DNA of 32,121 bases from Mesorhizobium sp. Its GTDB lineage: Bacteria; Pseudomonadota; Alphaproteobacteria; Rhizobiales; Rhizobiaceae. Made by a program: the position numbers and the translations under genes. The notes under the pieces are model-generated. The model had not been told where the DNA came from. It saw only the letters and a program-made list of their open reading frames with translations, and made no database searches. The stretch lies in assembly GCF_017306545.1 (NCBI RefSeq), contig NZ_JAFKID010000045.1, positions 1 through 32,121 on the forward strand, read 5' to 3'. This document shows, one piece after another, positions 19,306 through 28,488 of this stretch (its first letter is position 1; the number at the start of each line of letters is the position of its first letter).

Positions 19306-20462
19306 TTCACCACATCCATTACCGCCGCCGCCGCGATCTCGCCCGACGGTTTCGCCGTCGTCATGCGGCGGCGCACTTCGGCGAAGCCGTCTTTCTGCCA
19401 CCCACGCAGTTGCGTGTCGGCCCACAGCGCCTCGACGTGGCGCGCCAGCGACATCGGCCGCACATAGCTGTTGTAGCTTTCGGGCACGACCGGCCGGTCG
19501 GCGATCAGGTTCGGCAGCACGCCCGTCCAGATCTTCACAAGGCTCTGCACCGCCTGCATGACCGGATCGAAGCGGTAGCAGGAGATCATCGGCACGCCGC
19601 TCAGCGCCAGTTCCAGCGAAACGGTTCCAGACGCGATCACGGCCGCGTCCGCAATGCCGAAAGCACGCCACTTGCCTTGCGGATCGGTGACGATTTCGGG
19701 CCGTTCGTTCCAGTTCGCCGTCGCGGACCGGACGAGATCGGCGACATGCGGCACGGTCGGCAAAATGAGCCGCATCTTGTGGCCGCGCCGGCCGAGGATC
19801 GATACGGTTTCGCCGAACGGCTCGATCAGGCGACGCACCTCGCCGCGCCGGGAGCCGGGCAGGATCAGCAGCGTCTTGACCCGATCCAGCGAAAAATCGC
19901 GCGGCTTCGCCTGTTCGGCGGCGGCGGCCAGCACGCCGGGGTCCTGCGTCAGTCGATGGCCGACAAATGTGCCGGGCGGCCCGCCCAGCCGTTCCAGTTC
20001 CTTCGCCTCGAACGGCAGCAGGCACAGGATGCGGTCGACGTAAGGGCGCATGGCCGGCGCCCTGCCCGGCCGCCAGGCCCAGACGCTCGGGCAGACATAA
20101 TGGACGATCGGGATCGCAGGCGCTGCCGCACGCACCTTGCGGGCGACACGCAACGAAAAATCCGGACTGTCAATGGTAATGAGGCAATCCGGCTTTTCCC
20201 GCGTAACAAGGGCGGCGATCTCGCCGATGCGGCGCATCAAGCGCGGCAGACCCGTCATGATCTCGCTCAAGCCGATCAGCGCGATCTCGCCAGCGTCGAA
20301 GGGCGACTGCAGGCCGAGTTCGGCCATGTGCCGGCCGCCCAGCCCGACGAGGCGCACCTCGCGTCCTGTGGCCTTGCGCAAGGCGCGCACAAGGTCGGCG
20401 CCCAGCAGGTCGCCCGATTCTTCGCCGGCGACGATGGCGATCTTCAGCGGTTCAGTCGCCAT
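19281..20462 (-). CDS. lpxB: Lipid-A-disaccharide synthase
   Basis: Joins UDP-2,3-diacylglucosamine and lipid X into the tetraacyl disaccharide of lipid A at the inner membrane surface. The 393-residue glycosyltransferase family 19 protein starts MATEPLKIAIVAGEESGD, with GADLVRALRK, and has LLPGSRRGEVRRL near residue 195 and the ASGTVSLELAL motif near residue 280. The open frame extends to 20591, but homology begins at 20462. The start overlaps the lpxI stop by 11 bases, so translation is probably coupled. The last seven residues (GNRGIGE) and the TAG are encoded by the CCTATTCC tandem repeat. It is the last gene of the envelope cluster. Confidence 0.96.
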   Translation of the reverse strand: MATEPLKIAIVAGEESGDLLGADLVRALRKATGREVRLVGLGGRHMAELGLQSPFDAGEIALIGLSEIMTGLPRLMRRIGEIAALVTREKPDCLITIDSPDFSLRVARKVRAAAPAIPIVHYVCPSVWAWRPGRAPAMRPYVDRILCLLPFEAKELERLGGPPGTFVGHRLTQDPGVLAAAAEQAKPRDFSLDRVKTLLILPGSRRGEVRRLIEPFGETVSILGRRGHKMRLILPTVPHVADLVRSATANWNERPEIVTDPQGKWRAFGIADAAVIASGTVSLELALSGVPMISCYRFDPVMQAVQSLVKIWTGVLPNLIADRPVVPESYNSYVRPMSLARHVEALWADTQLRGWQKDGFAEVRRRMTTAKPSGEIAAAAVMDVVKGNRGIGE

Positions 20463-21351
20463 CGCCACCCTCCCGCGCCGGCAGGCCGAGCGCAAACAGG
20501 CCGAGCGCATCGGCGCGCGCGACCAGCCCCGGTCCGTCCATGACCAGCGAGCGGCCAGCCTCCACCGCGATGCCGGACAGGCCGGCGGCATGAGCCAGCT
20601 CGATGGTGGTCGGTCCGACCGTCGGCAGATCCGCGCGCAGTTCCTGGCCGGGTTTCAGGCATTTGACCAGCACGCCGCCCGTCTTGCCGGCGAGCCGGCC
20701 GTGCCCGCGCAGGTCGCGCACCCGTTCCAGCAGGCCGTTCGTGCCTTCGATGCCTTCCAGCGCAATGGCGCGGCCGCCGATGGCGACGGCGCCCTGCCCG
20801 ATATCGAGCGCGCCGATCGCCTCGGCGGCGGCGCGCGCGGCGGCGACGTCGCGCCAATCCTTCGGCTTGGGCGTGGTCTTCGTCCAGGCACCTTCCGTCG
20901 CCAGCAGCTCCGGCACGATCTCATGCGCACCGACGACATGGATTCCGTTGGTTTCCAGCCGGCGCATGACGAGTCGCAGCAGCCCGTCGTCACCCTGGGC
21001 TAGCCCGGCTATGACGGTGGGCAGCCAGGCAAGCAGGCTGAGGCTCGGCCGCAGGGCCGACAGTTTCGGCCGGCGGCGGATTTCACCCGCCATCACCAGA
21101 TGCGTGACGCGGTGGCGCTTCAAGATGGCGACGAGCTTGCCGATGTCCTCCAGCGGGCGCGTCTCGTGATCGCAGCTTTCCAGCAGCGAGCCCGGCTCGG
21201 CCTCTCCGGCAAGGATGAGCACGAAGGGGTCGGCGCCCTGCTCCTTCAGCGCCTTGGCGATCGTCAGCGGCAGCGCACCACCGCCGGCGATGATGCCTGC
21301 TCTTGCGCCAGCCGGCAGAACATAGCGCGCTTCGCCGTCAGTCTTCGTCAT
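20452..21351 (-). CDS. lpxI: UDP-2,3-diacylglucosamine diphosphatase LpxI (DUF1009)
   Basis: Hydrolyses UDP-2,3-diacylglucosamine to lipid X, the step before LpxB. The 299-residue protein shows the LpxI N-terminal pattern AGIIAGGGALPLTIAKALKEQG and the conserved central block DDGLLRLVMRRLETNGIHVVGAHE. The C-terminal domain carries GIEGTNGLLERV, LVKCLKPGQELRADLPTVG and the closing AGRSLVMDGPGLVARADALG. LpxI replaces the unrelated LpxH in most alphaproteobacteria. Its start overlaps the lpxA stop by 14 bases, and its stop overlaps the lpxB start by 11. Confidence 0.95.
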   Translation of the reverse strand: MTKTDGEARYVLPAGARAGIIAGGGALPLTIAKALKEQGADPFVLILAGEAEPGSLLESCDHETRPLEDIGKLVAILKRHRVTHLVMAGEIRRRPKLSALRPSLSLLAWLPTVIAGLAQGDDGLLRLVMRRLETNGIHVVGAHEIVPELLATEGAWTKTTPKPKDWRDVAAARAAAEAIGALDIGQGAVAIGGRAIALEGIEGTNGLLERVRDLRGHGRLAGKTGGVLVKCLKPGQELRADLPTVGPTTIELAHAAGLSGIAVEAGRSLVMDGPGLVARADALGLFALGLPAREGGDGD

Positions 21352-22162
21352 CGCCGTCGTCGCTGTCCAGCGGCGGCACGGTGTAGTAGCGCTTGTCGCG
21401 GGTCGACAGGAAGTCGACGATCTTCATGACGATAGGGGAATTGGCGAATTCGGCGCGCGCCTTGACGAGATTCTCGGCGAGCGGATGGGTATGGCTGAAG
21501 ATCATGCGGTAGGCGCGCCGCATCTCCTTGATCTGGCTCAGCGGCATGCCGGACCGTTTCAGCCCGATGATATTGAAGCCGCGCAGCTTGGCGCGGTTGC
21601 CGACCGCCATGCCGTAGGGAATGACGTCCCCGACGACGGCCGAACAGCCGGCCAGAAAGGCGTTGTCACCGACGCGGACGAACTGGTGGACGGCCGTCAA
21701 GCCGCCGACATTGACGTTGTCGCCGATCTCGCAATGGCCGGCCAGCGTGGCGCCGTTGGTGAAGGTGGCGTTGCGGCCGACGACGCAGTCATGCGCGATG
21801 TGGGTGTAGGCGAGAAAGTAGCCGTTTTCACCGATGATCGTTTCGCCACGGCTGCCGTCGGTGCCGATATGCATGGTGACGTTTTCGCGGATGGTGCAGT
21901 TGGCGCCGATGACGAGCGTGGTGCGGCCGCCCTTGTGCTTGGTGTTCTGCGGCGGCGCGCCGAGAGTGGCCATCGGATAGACCTTGGTGCCTTCGCCGAG
22001 CGTCGTCGCGTTCATGATCGACACGTGGCTTACGAGTTCGACACGGTCGCCGATCACCGCGTCCGCGCTCACATGGCAGAACGGGCCGATGCGGACACCG
22101 CTGCCGATCCGCGCGCCCGGCTCGATGACGGACGACGGATGAATGATTGCCTGGGACTGCAT
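21338..22162 (-). CDS. lpxA: UDP-N-acetylglucosamine O-acyltransferase
   Basis: Adds a 3-hydroxyacyl chain from acyl carrier protein to UDP-GlcNAc, the first step of lipid A synthesis. The 274-residue protein is built from left-handed beta-helix hexapeptide repeats (for example IHPSSVIEPGARIGSGVRIG). The catalytic His lies in the HIAHDCVVG region near residue 120, followed by GLTAVHQFVRVGDNAFLAGCSAVVGDVIPYG and a helical C-terminal tail. A GTG at 22168 would add two residues. I prefer the ATG at 22162, with AGGTG just upstream. It starts 11 bases after fabZ and overlaps lpxI. Confidence 0.96.
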   Translation of the reverse strand: MQSQAIIHPSSVIEPGARIGSGVRIGPFCHVSADAVIGDRVELVSHVSIMNATTLGEGTKVYPMATLGAPPQNTKHKGGRTTLVIGANCTIRENVTMHIGTDGSRGETIIGENGYFLAYTHIAHDCVVGRNATFTNGATLAGHCEIGDNVNVGGLTAVHQFVRVGDNAFLAGCSAVVGDVIPYGMAVGNRAKLRGFNIIGLKRSGMPLSQIKEMRRAYRMIFSHTHPLAENLVKARAEFANSPIVMKIVDFLSTRDKRYYTVPPLDSDDGDDED

Positions 22163-22173
22163 GGACACCTGTT

Positions 22174-22638
22174 CTATTCGTCGACGACCATCATCGCCTG
22201 GATCTCGGCCTCGGCGACCTTGGTGCCGTCGACCATGCCCTCGCAGGCGAACTTCAAAAGGTTGCCGCGCTTCTTGAGCTTTTTTACGTAAATGCGCAAC
22301 TGGTCGCCGGGAACGACCGGCTTACGGAACTTGGCACCGTCGATGGTGAGGAAATAGACCAGCGACGGCTTCGCGGCGCGGGCGGCGCGGATACAGATCG
22401 CGCCGGCGGTCTGTGCCATCGCCTCGACGATCAGCACGCCCGGCATCACCGGCTGGTCGGGGAAATGGCCGAGAAAATGCAGTTCGTTCATCGTCACGTT
22501 CTTGATGCCGACGGCGGAATTGTCACCGTCGATATCGACGATGCGGTCGATCATCAGGAAAGGATAGCGATGCGGCAGGAGCTTCATCAACCCGATGACA
22601 TCGACTGCCTCGAGCGTGGAGGCGACGGCGTCAGCCAT
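22174..22638 (-). CDS. fabZ: 3-hydroxyacyl-ACP dehydratase FabZ
   Basis: Dehydrates 3-hydroxyacyl-ACP in fatty acid elongation. It competes with LpxA and LpxD for the same hydroxyacyl-ACP pool, which is why it sits with them. The 154-residue hot-dog-fold protein shows [14 protein letters not shown] near residue 20, the catalytic His in [18 protein letters not shown] near residue 57, and the catalytic Glu in [19 protein letters not shown] ribosome site precedes the ATG. The start overlaps the lpxD stop by 8 bases. Confidence 0.98.
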   Translation of the reverse strand: MADAVASTLEAVDVIGLMKLLPHRYPFLMIDRIVDIDGDNSAVGIKNVTMNELHFLGHFPDQPVMPGVLIVEAMAQTAGAICIRAARAAKPSLVYFLTIDGAKFRKPVVPGDQLRIYVKKLKKRGNLLKFACEGMVDGTKVAEAEIQAMMVVDE

Positions 22639-23683
22639 TCTTGTCCCCTCTGGAATGCTTGGTGAAATTGCGGATCGCCGACAGTTCGCGGAAGAAATCG
22701 CGCATCGGCTGGGCCGGCAGGCCAGCCCAGCGCTCGCCGGCCGGGATATCGTACATCAGGCCGGCCGAAGCGGCCACCTGCACACGGTCGCCGACGGTCA
22801 AATGGTCGGCGATGCCGACGCGGCCGCCCAGCATGACGAAATCGCCGAGAGTGACCGAGCCGGAAATGCCGCAATGGCCGGCGATGATACAGCCGCGACC
22901 GATGCGGACATTGTGGGCGACCTGCACCAGATTGTCGATCTTGGTGCCTTCGCCGATGACGGTATCGGCCATGGCGCCGCGATCGACGGTGGTGTTGGAG
23001 CCGATTTCGACGTCGTCCTGGATGATGACGCGGCCGATCTGCGGTACGCGCTCCGGTCCCCTGGCGCCGCCGACGAAGCCGAAGCCGTCCTGGCCGATGC
23101 GGGCGCCGCCATGGATGATGACGCGGTTGCCGACCAGTGCATACTGGATGCTGACGCCGGGACCGACATAGCCGTCGCGGCCGATCTGACAGTCGCGACC
23201 GATGACGGCGTTCGGCGCCACGACGGTGCCCCGACCGATGCCGACGCCGGGACCGATGACGGCGCCGGCCTCGATGACGGCGCCCGGCTCGACATGGGCG
23301 GAGGCATCAATATGCGCGCCGGGCGACACGCCGGTTTCGGAGGTGAAAGCGACGGGAGTGGCGGCGGCCGGGAACATCAGCCGGCCGACCATGGCGAAGG
23401 CCTGGTGCGGCCGCGCATTGACGAGCACGGCGACGCCGGCCGGCGCCTTGTCGGCGAATTCGGGCGGGCACAGGACTGCGGCGGCGCGCAAGCCTTCCAT
23501 CAGCCCGATATTGCGCTTGCCTTCGACGAAGACGAGCGCGCCTTCGTCGCCGTCGCCGGCGGACGCGATGGTTTCGATCAGCGTTTCGGAATAGGCGGTA
23601 TTGGAAAGCTGGGAGCCGGTCAGGTTCGCGACCTCAGCCACCGTATACCGGCGTGAAGGCACAAAGAACACCGGATCCGTCAT
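22631..23683 (-). CDS. lpxD: UDP-3-O-acylglucosamine N-acyltransferase
   Basis: Adds the second hydroxyacyl chain to glucosamine in lipid A synthesis. From the ATG at 23683 it has 350 residues. The N-terminal uridine-binding domain (about 1-100) includes the [11 protein letters not shown] and [11 protein letters not shown] segments. A long left-handed beta-helix of hexapeptide repeats follows, with the catalytic His in [12 protein letters not shown] near residue 250 and GHCGISGS just after it. The frame is open to 23752, but the conserved sequence begins at MTDPVFF. It lies 69 bases after bamA, and its stop overlaps the fabZ start. Confidence 0.96.
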   Translation of the reverse strand: MTDPVFFVPSRRYTVAEVANLTGSQLSNTAYSETLIETIASAGDGDEGALVFVEGKRNIGLMEGLRAAAVLCPPEFADKAPAGVAVLVNARPHQAFAMVGRLMFPAAATPVAFTSETGVSPGAHIDASAHVEPGAVIEAGAVIGPGVGIGRGTVVAPNAVIGRDCQIGRDGYVGPGVSIQYALVGNRVIIHGGARIGQDGFGFVGGARGPERVPQIGRVIIQDDVEIGSNTTVDRGAMADTVIGEGTKIDNLVQVAHNVRIGRGCIIAGHCGISGSVTLGDFVMLGGRVGIADHLTVGDRVQVAASAGLMYDIPAGERWAGLPAQPMRDFFRELSAIRNFTKHSRGDKNG

Positions 23684-23711
23684 TCGAGAGCAATGTCCAG
23701 CTGGCTCGCCC

Positions 23712-23737
23712 GCTTCCGGACCGGGAGGCCCGGAAGC
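23712..23737 (-). other. Strong stem-loop between bamA and lpxD
   Basis: GCTTCCGG (23712-23719) and CCGGAAGC (23730-23737) form a perfect 8-bp stem, with an inner CC/GG pair around GGGA. It lies between the bamA stop and the lpxD start in the co-directional cluster. No T-run follows on the transcribed strand, so it is more likely an RNA stability or processing element than a full terminator. Its role is inferred. Confidence 0.45.
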
Positions 23738-23752
23738 TTGGTCTGGCGGCAA

Positions 23753-26137
23753 TCAGAAGCGGGTCGATATGCCGAAGTTGAACTCCTGCACGTCGTCGGT
23801 CTTTTCCTTGGCGAGCGGGACCGCGTAGTCGATACGCAGCGGGCCGAACGGCGACGCCCAGATCAGGCTGACGCCGGCCGATGCACGCCACTCCATGCCG
23901 GTGGACGACGCCACGGCGCCAGCGATCTTGGTGCCGTACAGCGTAGCGGCGTCGGCAAACACCGCACCGCGCAGGCCGATGCTTTCGGGCACCAGCGGCA
24001 ACGGGAACTGCGCCTCGGCCGAAGCGTTGAAATAGGTCGTGCCGCCGAGGTGATCGTATCCGGCCGCGCCGTCTATGCCGTTCTTGTAGGCAACAGGGCC
24101 TATGCCGTTGAAATCGAAGCCGCGAATGATGCGGTCGGTGCTCTGGAACTGATCGAATATGCGCAGGTCGTTGTTGCCGTAGCCCGAGATGTAGCCGGCG
24201 CCGCCGGACACAAGGCCGACGATATCCATCTCTTCCGACAGGGTCTGATAGACCGAGCCGCGCGCCGTAAGCTTGTAGTACTTCGCGTCGCCGCCGAGGC
24301 CGGCGAACTCCGCGCCGACATTGGCGTAGATGCCGTAGTGCGGATTCTTGGTGTCGTCGATGGTGTTGTAGATAATGTTGCCGCTGACGGACGATTTGAT
24401 CCACGGGCTATTGGCGACACCGTCGCGAATAGGCAACGAGACATCGCAGCCAGCATCAGGAACGCCATCGTCATTGGCATCGCAGCGCTTGTCGTAGGAA
24501 TATTCTTCCTTCGAGATATTGTACGCCAGCTGCGTCGAGATGTTGTTGGTGATCGGCAGGCCGAAGCGGACCGTGCCGCCGGTCGTCTGCACATCATAAG
24601 TATCGTATTCGCGCGTCGACCGGAAGATGTCGAAGCCGGCCGCAATGCGGCGCCCGAGGAAATAGGGCTCGGTGAAAGAGAGGCCGAAGTCGCGCGAGTG
24701 CTTGCCGCCACCGGCCGAGAGGCGGATGAACTGGCCGCGGCCGAGGAAATTGCGCTCGGTGATGGCGCCCTGCACCGACGGGCCGGGCGTGTCGCCACCG
24801 GTCGAATAGCCGGCACCGATGGAGAACTCGCCGGTCGACTTCTCGACCACGTCGACCACCAGCACCACCTGGTCGGGCTCGGAGCCCGGAGCGGTGGAAA
24901 TATCGACCTTCTCGAAGAAATCAAGCGCTTCCAGCCGCTTCTTCGCGCGCTGGATGAGGACCTGGTTGAAGGCGTCGCCTTCGCTCACGTCGAACTCGCG
25001 GCGAATCACGTAGTCGCGCGTGCGCGTGTTGCCGCGAATCTCGATGCGCTCGACATAGGCCTTGGTGCCCTGGTCGATGGTGTAGACGACGGAAATGGTG
25101 TGGTTCTCGAAATTCCGGTCGCCGCGCGGCGTCACCTGGGCGAAGGCATAGCCTTGCCCCGCGACCTTTTCGGTCAGCGCGACGATGGAGTCCTCGACGT
25201 CCTTGGCGCTGTAGACATCGCCCGCATGCGTCTCGAGCACCGACTGAAGCGCCTTCGAATCGACCTCGGGGATCGAGCTGTCGACGCTGATGTCGCCGAA
25301 CTTGTAGCGATCGCCTTCGTTCACCGTGATGGTCACGGTGTATTCGTTGGTCTGGTCGTTGAGCTCGCCGAAGGCCGAGACGACCTGGAAGTCGGCATAG
25401 CCGTGGTTGTAGTAGAAGCGGCGCAGCAGCTCTTCGTCCGCCTTCAGCTTGTCTTCGTCGAAGACGTCGTCACGCAGGACGAAGGACAGGAAATTCGAGC
25501 GCTTGGTGTTGATGATATCGGCCAGCCGGCGGCTGGAATAGGCGTGGTTGCCGACGAAGTTGACCGCAGCGATCTTGGTGCGGCCGCCCTCGTTGATGTT
25601 GTAGACGACGTTCACGCGGTTGTCGCCGAGATCCATGATCTGCGTCGTCACCGCAGCGTCGTCGCGACCGATATGGGCATAAGCCGCCTTGATCGCCTGC
25701 ACGTCCGCATCCGCAGCGGCCTGCGAGAATGAGCTGCGCGGCTTCAACTGCACGGTGTTGGAAAGCTGGGCGTCCTTGATCTTCTTGTTGCCCTGGAAGA
25801 GCACCTGGTTGACGACCTTGTACTCCGACACGGTGACGACCAGGCTCGAACCGACCTGGTTGATCTGCACGTCGGAGAACAGGCCGGTGCCGAACAGCGC
25901 CTTCACGGCCTGATCGATGTCGGCGCTGGAGAAGGACTTGCCGGGCTTGATCGCGATGTAGTTGCGAATCGTGTCGGCTTCGACACGCTGGTTGCCGCGC
26001 ACCTCGATCCGGCTGACGACTGCCGCGTCGGCAATCGAAACGGCGGCAAGCTGCGCGACCACAGCGCCCGGCACGACCAGCGCGGCGGACATGGCCGCCG
26101 CGGACGCGGCGCTTAGAAACTTGGATGCTGCCTTCAT
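23753..26137 (-). CDS. bamA: Outer membrane protein assembly factor BamA
   Basis: The central outer-membrane insertase that folds beta-barrel proteins. The 794-residue precursor has a signal peptide of about 38 residues (ending near SIADAAVV). Five POTRA domains follow to about residue 440; the first contains IEVRGNQRVEADTIRNYI and the last ERIEIRGNTRTRDYVIRREF. The C-terminal 16-stranded barrel has EPYFLGRRIAAGFD and RGFDFNGIGP with the loop-6 Arg. It ends in Phe, the usual BAM recognition end. It lies between rseP and lpxD in the standard alphaproteobacterial order. The 219-base upstream gap probably contains a promoter of its own. Confidence 0.98.
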   Translation of the reverse strand: MKAASKFLSAASAAAMSAALVVPGAVVAQLAAVSIADAAVVSRIEVRGNQRVEADTIRNYIAIKPGKSFSSADIDQAVKALFGTGLFSDVQINQVGSSLVVTVSEYKVVNQVLFQGNKKIKDAQLSNTVQLKPRSSFSQAAADADVQAIKAAYAHIGRDDAAVTTQIMDLGDNRVNVVYNINEGGRTKIAAVNFVGNHAYSSRRLADIINTKRSNFLSFVLRDDVFDEDKLKADEELLRRFYYNHGYADFQVVSAFGELNDQTNEYTVTITVNEGDRYKFGDISVDSSIPEVDSKALQSVLETHAGDVYSAKDVEDSIVALTEKVAGQGYAFAQVTPRGDRNFENHTISVVYTIDQGTKAYVERIEIRGNTRTRDYVIRREFDVSEGDAFNQVLIQRAKKRLEALDFFEKVDISTAPGSEPDQVVLVVDVVEKSTGEFSIGAGYSTGGDTPGPSVQGAITERNFLGRGQFIRLSAGGGKHSRDFGLSFTEPYFLGRRIAAGFDIFRSTREYDTYDVQTTGGTVRFGLPITNNISTQLAYNISKEEYSYDKRCDANDDGVPDAGCDVSLPIRDGVANSPWIKSSVSGNIIYNTIDDTKNPHYGIYANVGAEFAGLGGDAKYYKLTARGSVYQTLSEEMDIVGLVSGGAGYISGYGNNDLRIFDQFQSTDRIIRGFDFNGIGPVAYKNGIDGAAGYDHLGGTTYFNASAEAQFPLPLVPESIGLRGAVFADAATLYGTKIAGAVASSTGMEWRASAGVSLIWASPFGPLRIDYAVPLAKEKTDDVQEFNFGISTRF

Positions 26138-26207
26138 CGGGCTTTAGAACCTTTTTCTCGAAGTCCCCACGGCGAGAAAACCGGACGTGCGGTCAATTTC
26201 CCATACC

Positions 26208-26235
26208 GTAATAACCGGATTTTCCCTACACGCAA
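26208..26235 (-). promoter_or_regulatory. Weak promoter candidate upstream of bamA
   Basis: On the minus strand TTGCGT (26235-26230) and TATTAC (26213-26208) are 16 bases apart, 70 bases before the bamA start, in the AT-richer part of the 219-base gap. The same gap holds a CCCCG/CGGGG hairpin (26297-26315) just after the rseP stop. Recognition by eye only; a stress sigma-factor promoter is also possible. Confidence 0.25.
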
Positions 26236-26356
26236 GGCTTCTGGTTAATTTGTATTTACTTGCCGCCGCAGCGTGGCTTTCGCGTCACTCCTATCCCCCC
26301 GCATGGTAAACGGGGCCTGAACGCGATCGTGCCCGAAACCGAATTTCTTCATGATT

Positions 26357-27496
26357 TCAGCATCCAAACAAATCGTTCCAGAAAACGAATCCCATGAAGG
26401 CCAGCACCAGCACGAAACCAGCCCGATAGACGGCCTCCATCATCCGCTCCGACACCGGCCGACGGATCACCGCCTCGATGGCGTAGAAGAGAAGATGACC
26501 GCCATCCAGCGGCGGAATCGGCAGCAAGTTCAGGATACCGATTCCGACCGATAGCAGCGCAACCAGTTGCACCAGCCATTCGAAGCCAAGCTTGGCCGCC
26601 TGCCCCGCCATGCCGGCGATCTTGACCGGTCCGCCGAGCTGGCATTTGTCCTCGCGGCCGACCGCAAAGCGCTTCATGAACTGGCCGGTGCGCTCGACGA
26701 TGTGGCCGGTTTCTTCGACCGCCGCGCCGAACGCCTGAACTGGCGTATAGGCGACGAGGCGTGGCTGCCCCATTTCCCGGTTGTTGACGACGCCGATGAC
26801 GGCGACCTGCACCTTGTTGCCGAGCGCGTCCTTCTGCTCCATCAGCTTCGGCGTGGCGACGACCGTGACGTCCTTGCCGTCGCGCAGCATGACGAAGGTG
26901 ATGGCGTCGCCGCCGCGGCCCGAGACGAGGCGCTGCACGTCGGCGAAGGTTTCAACCTTTTCGCCGTCGACGCTGACGAAGCGGTCGCCCGGCATGATGC
27001 CGGCGGCCGCGGCCGGGCTGCCGGCGGTGACTTCGGCAACCGTCGGCTCGGCCACGTAGCGCCCGTAGGTCGTAAACAGCACGGTGAAGACGGCGATGGT
27101 CAGCAGGAAATTGAACAGCGGCCCGGCAAAGACCGTCGCCGCGCGCTTCCAGACCGGCTGGGTGTGGAACGCCACCTTGCGCTCGGCCTCGCTCAGAGCG
27201 GCGGTGTCCGACGCGCTCGGGCTTGAGGTGGCGTTCATGTCGCCGACGAATTTCACATAGCCGCCGAGCGGAATGGCGCACAGCTTCCAGCGCGTGCCGT
27301 GTCGATCGTTGAAGCCGAGGAGTTCCGGGCCGAAGCCGACGGAAAAGGCGCTGACGCCGATGCCGCACAGCCGGCCGACCAGATAATGCCCCATTTCATG
27401 GACGAAGACGACGACCATCAGCACGAAGAGGAAGGGCACCAGCGTTCCGAACACGATGCCTTCGGTGCTGGTCAGGGCCTGCAAGAATTCGTTCAC
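26357..27496 (-). CDS. rseP: RIP zinc metalloprotease RseP (site-2 protease)
   Basis: An inner-membrane protease that cuts transmembrane segments, typically anti-sigma factors and leftover signal peptides. The 379-residue protein has the zinc site HEMGH at residues 33-37 in the first helix, a GFGPELLGF segment, one PDZ domain at about 125-210 (GDRFVSVDGEKVETFADVQRL), and the second zinc-ligand motif PPLDGGH near residue 330 with closing helices. The start codon is GTG at 27496, supported by AGGGG six bases upstream. Two 18-bp direct repeats lie just 5' of it. It sits between cdsA and bamA, as in other rhizobia. Confidence 0.96.
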   Translation of the reverse strand: MNEFLQALTSTEGIVFGTLVPFLFVLMVVVFVHEMGHYLVGRLCGIGVSAFSVGFGPELLGFNDRHGTRWKLCAIPLGGYVKFVGDMNATSSPSASDTAALSEAERKVAFHTQPVWKRAATVFAGPLFNFLLTIAVFTVLFTTYGRYVAEPTVAEVTAGSPAAAAGIMPGDRFVSVDGEKVETFADVQRLVSGRGGDAITFVMLRDGKDVTVVATPKLMEQKDALGNKVQVAVIGVVNNREMGQPRLVAYTPVQAFGAAVEETGHIVERTGQFMKRFAVGREDKCQLGGPVKIAGMAGQAAKLGFEWLVQLVALLSVGIGILNLLPIPPLDGGHLLFYAIEAVIRRPVSERMMEAVYRAGFVLVLAFMGFVFWNDLFGC

Positions 27497-27510
27497 CTGT
27501 CGCCCCTAAC

Positions 27511-27568
27511 TGCCCGCCTGCATTGCCTGCCCGCCCCGAATTGCCTGCCTGCCCCGAATTGCCTGCCT
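27511..27568. repeat. 18-bp direct repeats between cdsA and rseP
   Basis: GCCCCGAATTGCCTGCCT occurs twice in exact tandem (27533-27550 and 27551-27568), and a degenerate copy with CGCCTGCATTGCCTGCCC precedes it (about 27515-27532). The array ends 15 bases from the rseP start codon, in the leader of rseP or the spacer after cdsA. Confidence 0.9.
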
Positions 27569-27626
27569 GAATGTGCCGCCGATCGAGGCGAATCCGTGGC
27601 GCCCCGCATCCGCCGACCGGATGCCC

Positions 27627-28451
27627 TCAACCTGCGAACAGGCCGTGTGCCGGATGGTCGGCCGAAGCGGCGGCGCAGCCGATGAGGTACAGTGCCAGGG
27701 CTGCGGCGACAAGACCGTCCACGCGGTCCATCACGCCACCGTGACCGGGGATGAGCCGGCCGGAATCCTTGCGACCGTGGCGCCGCTTCACCCACGATTC
27801 GAACAGGTCGCCCGCCTGCGAGACGGCCGAAAGCAGGAGCGCGACAAGGCCGAGCCAGGCAAGGTTGCCGGCGCCGGCAAATGCCGCGAGCACGACGCCG
27901 GCGACGACGCCACCAACAGCGCCCCCCAGTGCGCCGCTCCGTGTCTTGCCGGGCGAAATCGACGGCGCGAGCTTCGGGCCGCCGACTGCGCGACCGACGA
28001 AATAGGCGAAGATGTCGGTGGCCCAGACCACGGCGAACAGGAACAGGATCGCCAGCAGGCCGGAATGGTCATCGCCGCGCAGCAGCGCCAGCGAGAAACC
28101 GGACAGGCCGGCATAGGCGATGCCGGGCGCATCCCACCGCCCTGCCCCGGCCCCGCGCATGGCGGAAAAAATTGCGGCGATCGCCACCAGTGCCGCAAGC
28201 AGGACAAGCAAAGCCAGTGCCGGCAAGCCCGCAGCGAGTGCCGCAAGGAAGGCCAGCATCAACACCGAGGCAAGGAAATCCAGCGGCTTCAGGCCGTCGC
28301 CGCGCCGCGCCATCTCGGCCCATTCATAGAAGACGGCGCCGGCAATCAGCACCGCGACCAGCCGGAACGGCACCCCGCCATACCAGGTCGGCACCAGGAT
28401 AAGAACGATCAGCACGATCGCCGAAATCACCCTTACCTGAAGGTTGCTCAT
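27627..28451 (-). CDS. cdsA: Phosphatidate cytidylyltransferase
   Basis: Makes CDP-diacylglycerol from phosphatidate and CTP, feeding all phospholipid synthesis at the inner membrane. The 274-residue protein is mostly hydrophobic, with about seven helices. It ends in the family signature with [13 protein letters not shown] followed by [13 protein letters not shown], preceded by [12 protein letters not shown]. The frame is open to 28565, but the typical start is [11 protein letters not shown] at 28451. It lies 37 bases after uppS and 130 bases before rseP. Some alphaproteobacteria have dxr between cdsA and rseP; here the gap holds only repeats. Confidence 0.96.
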   Translation of the reverse strand: MSNLQVRVISAIVLIVLILVPTWYGGVPFRLVAVLIAGAVFYEWAEMARRGDGLKPLDFLASVLMLAFLAALAAGLPALALLVLLAALVAIAAIFSAMRGAGAGRWDAPGIAYAGLSGFSLALLRGDDHSGLLAILFLFAVVWATDIFAYFVGRAVGGPKLAPSISPGKTRSGALGGAVGGVVAGVVLAAFAGAGNLAWLGLVALLLSAVSQAGDLFESWVKRRHGRKDSGRLIPGHGGVMDRVDGLVAAALALYLIGCAAASADHPAHGLFAG

Positions 28452-28488
28452 GAGGTGCTCGCTGAGGTGGCGCCGACGACGGCCGCGC

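Noticed and set aside
23693-25732. 679-codon antisense frame across bamA
   Set aside because: Long only because of codon bias in bamA; Val/Asp/Gly-rich antisense composition without motifs.
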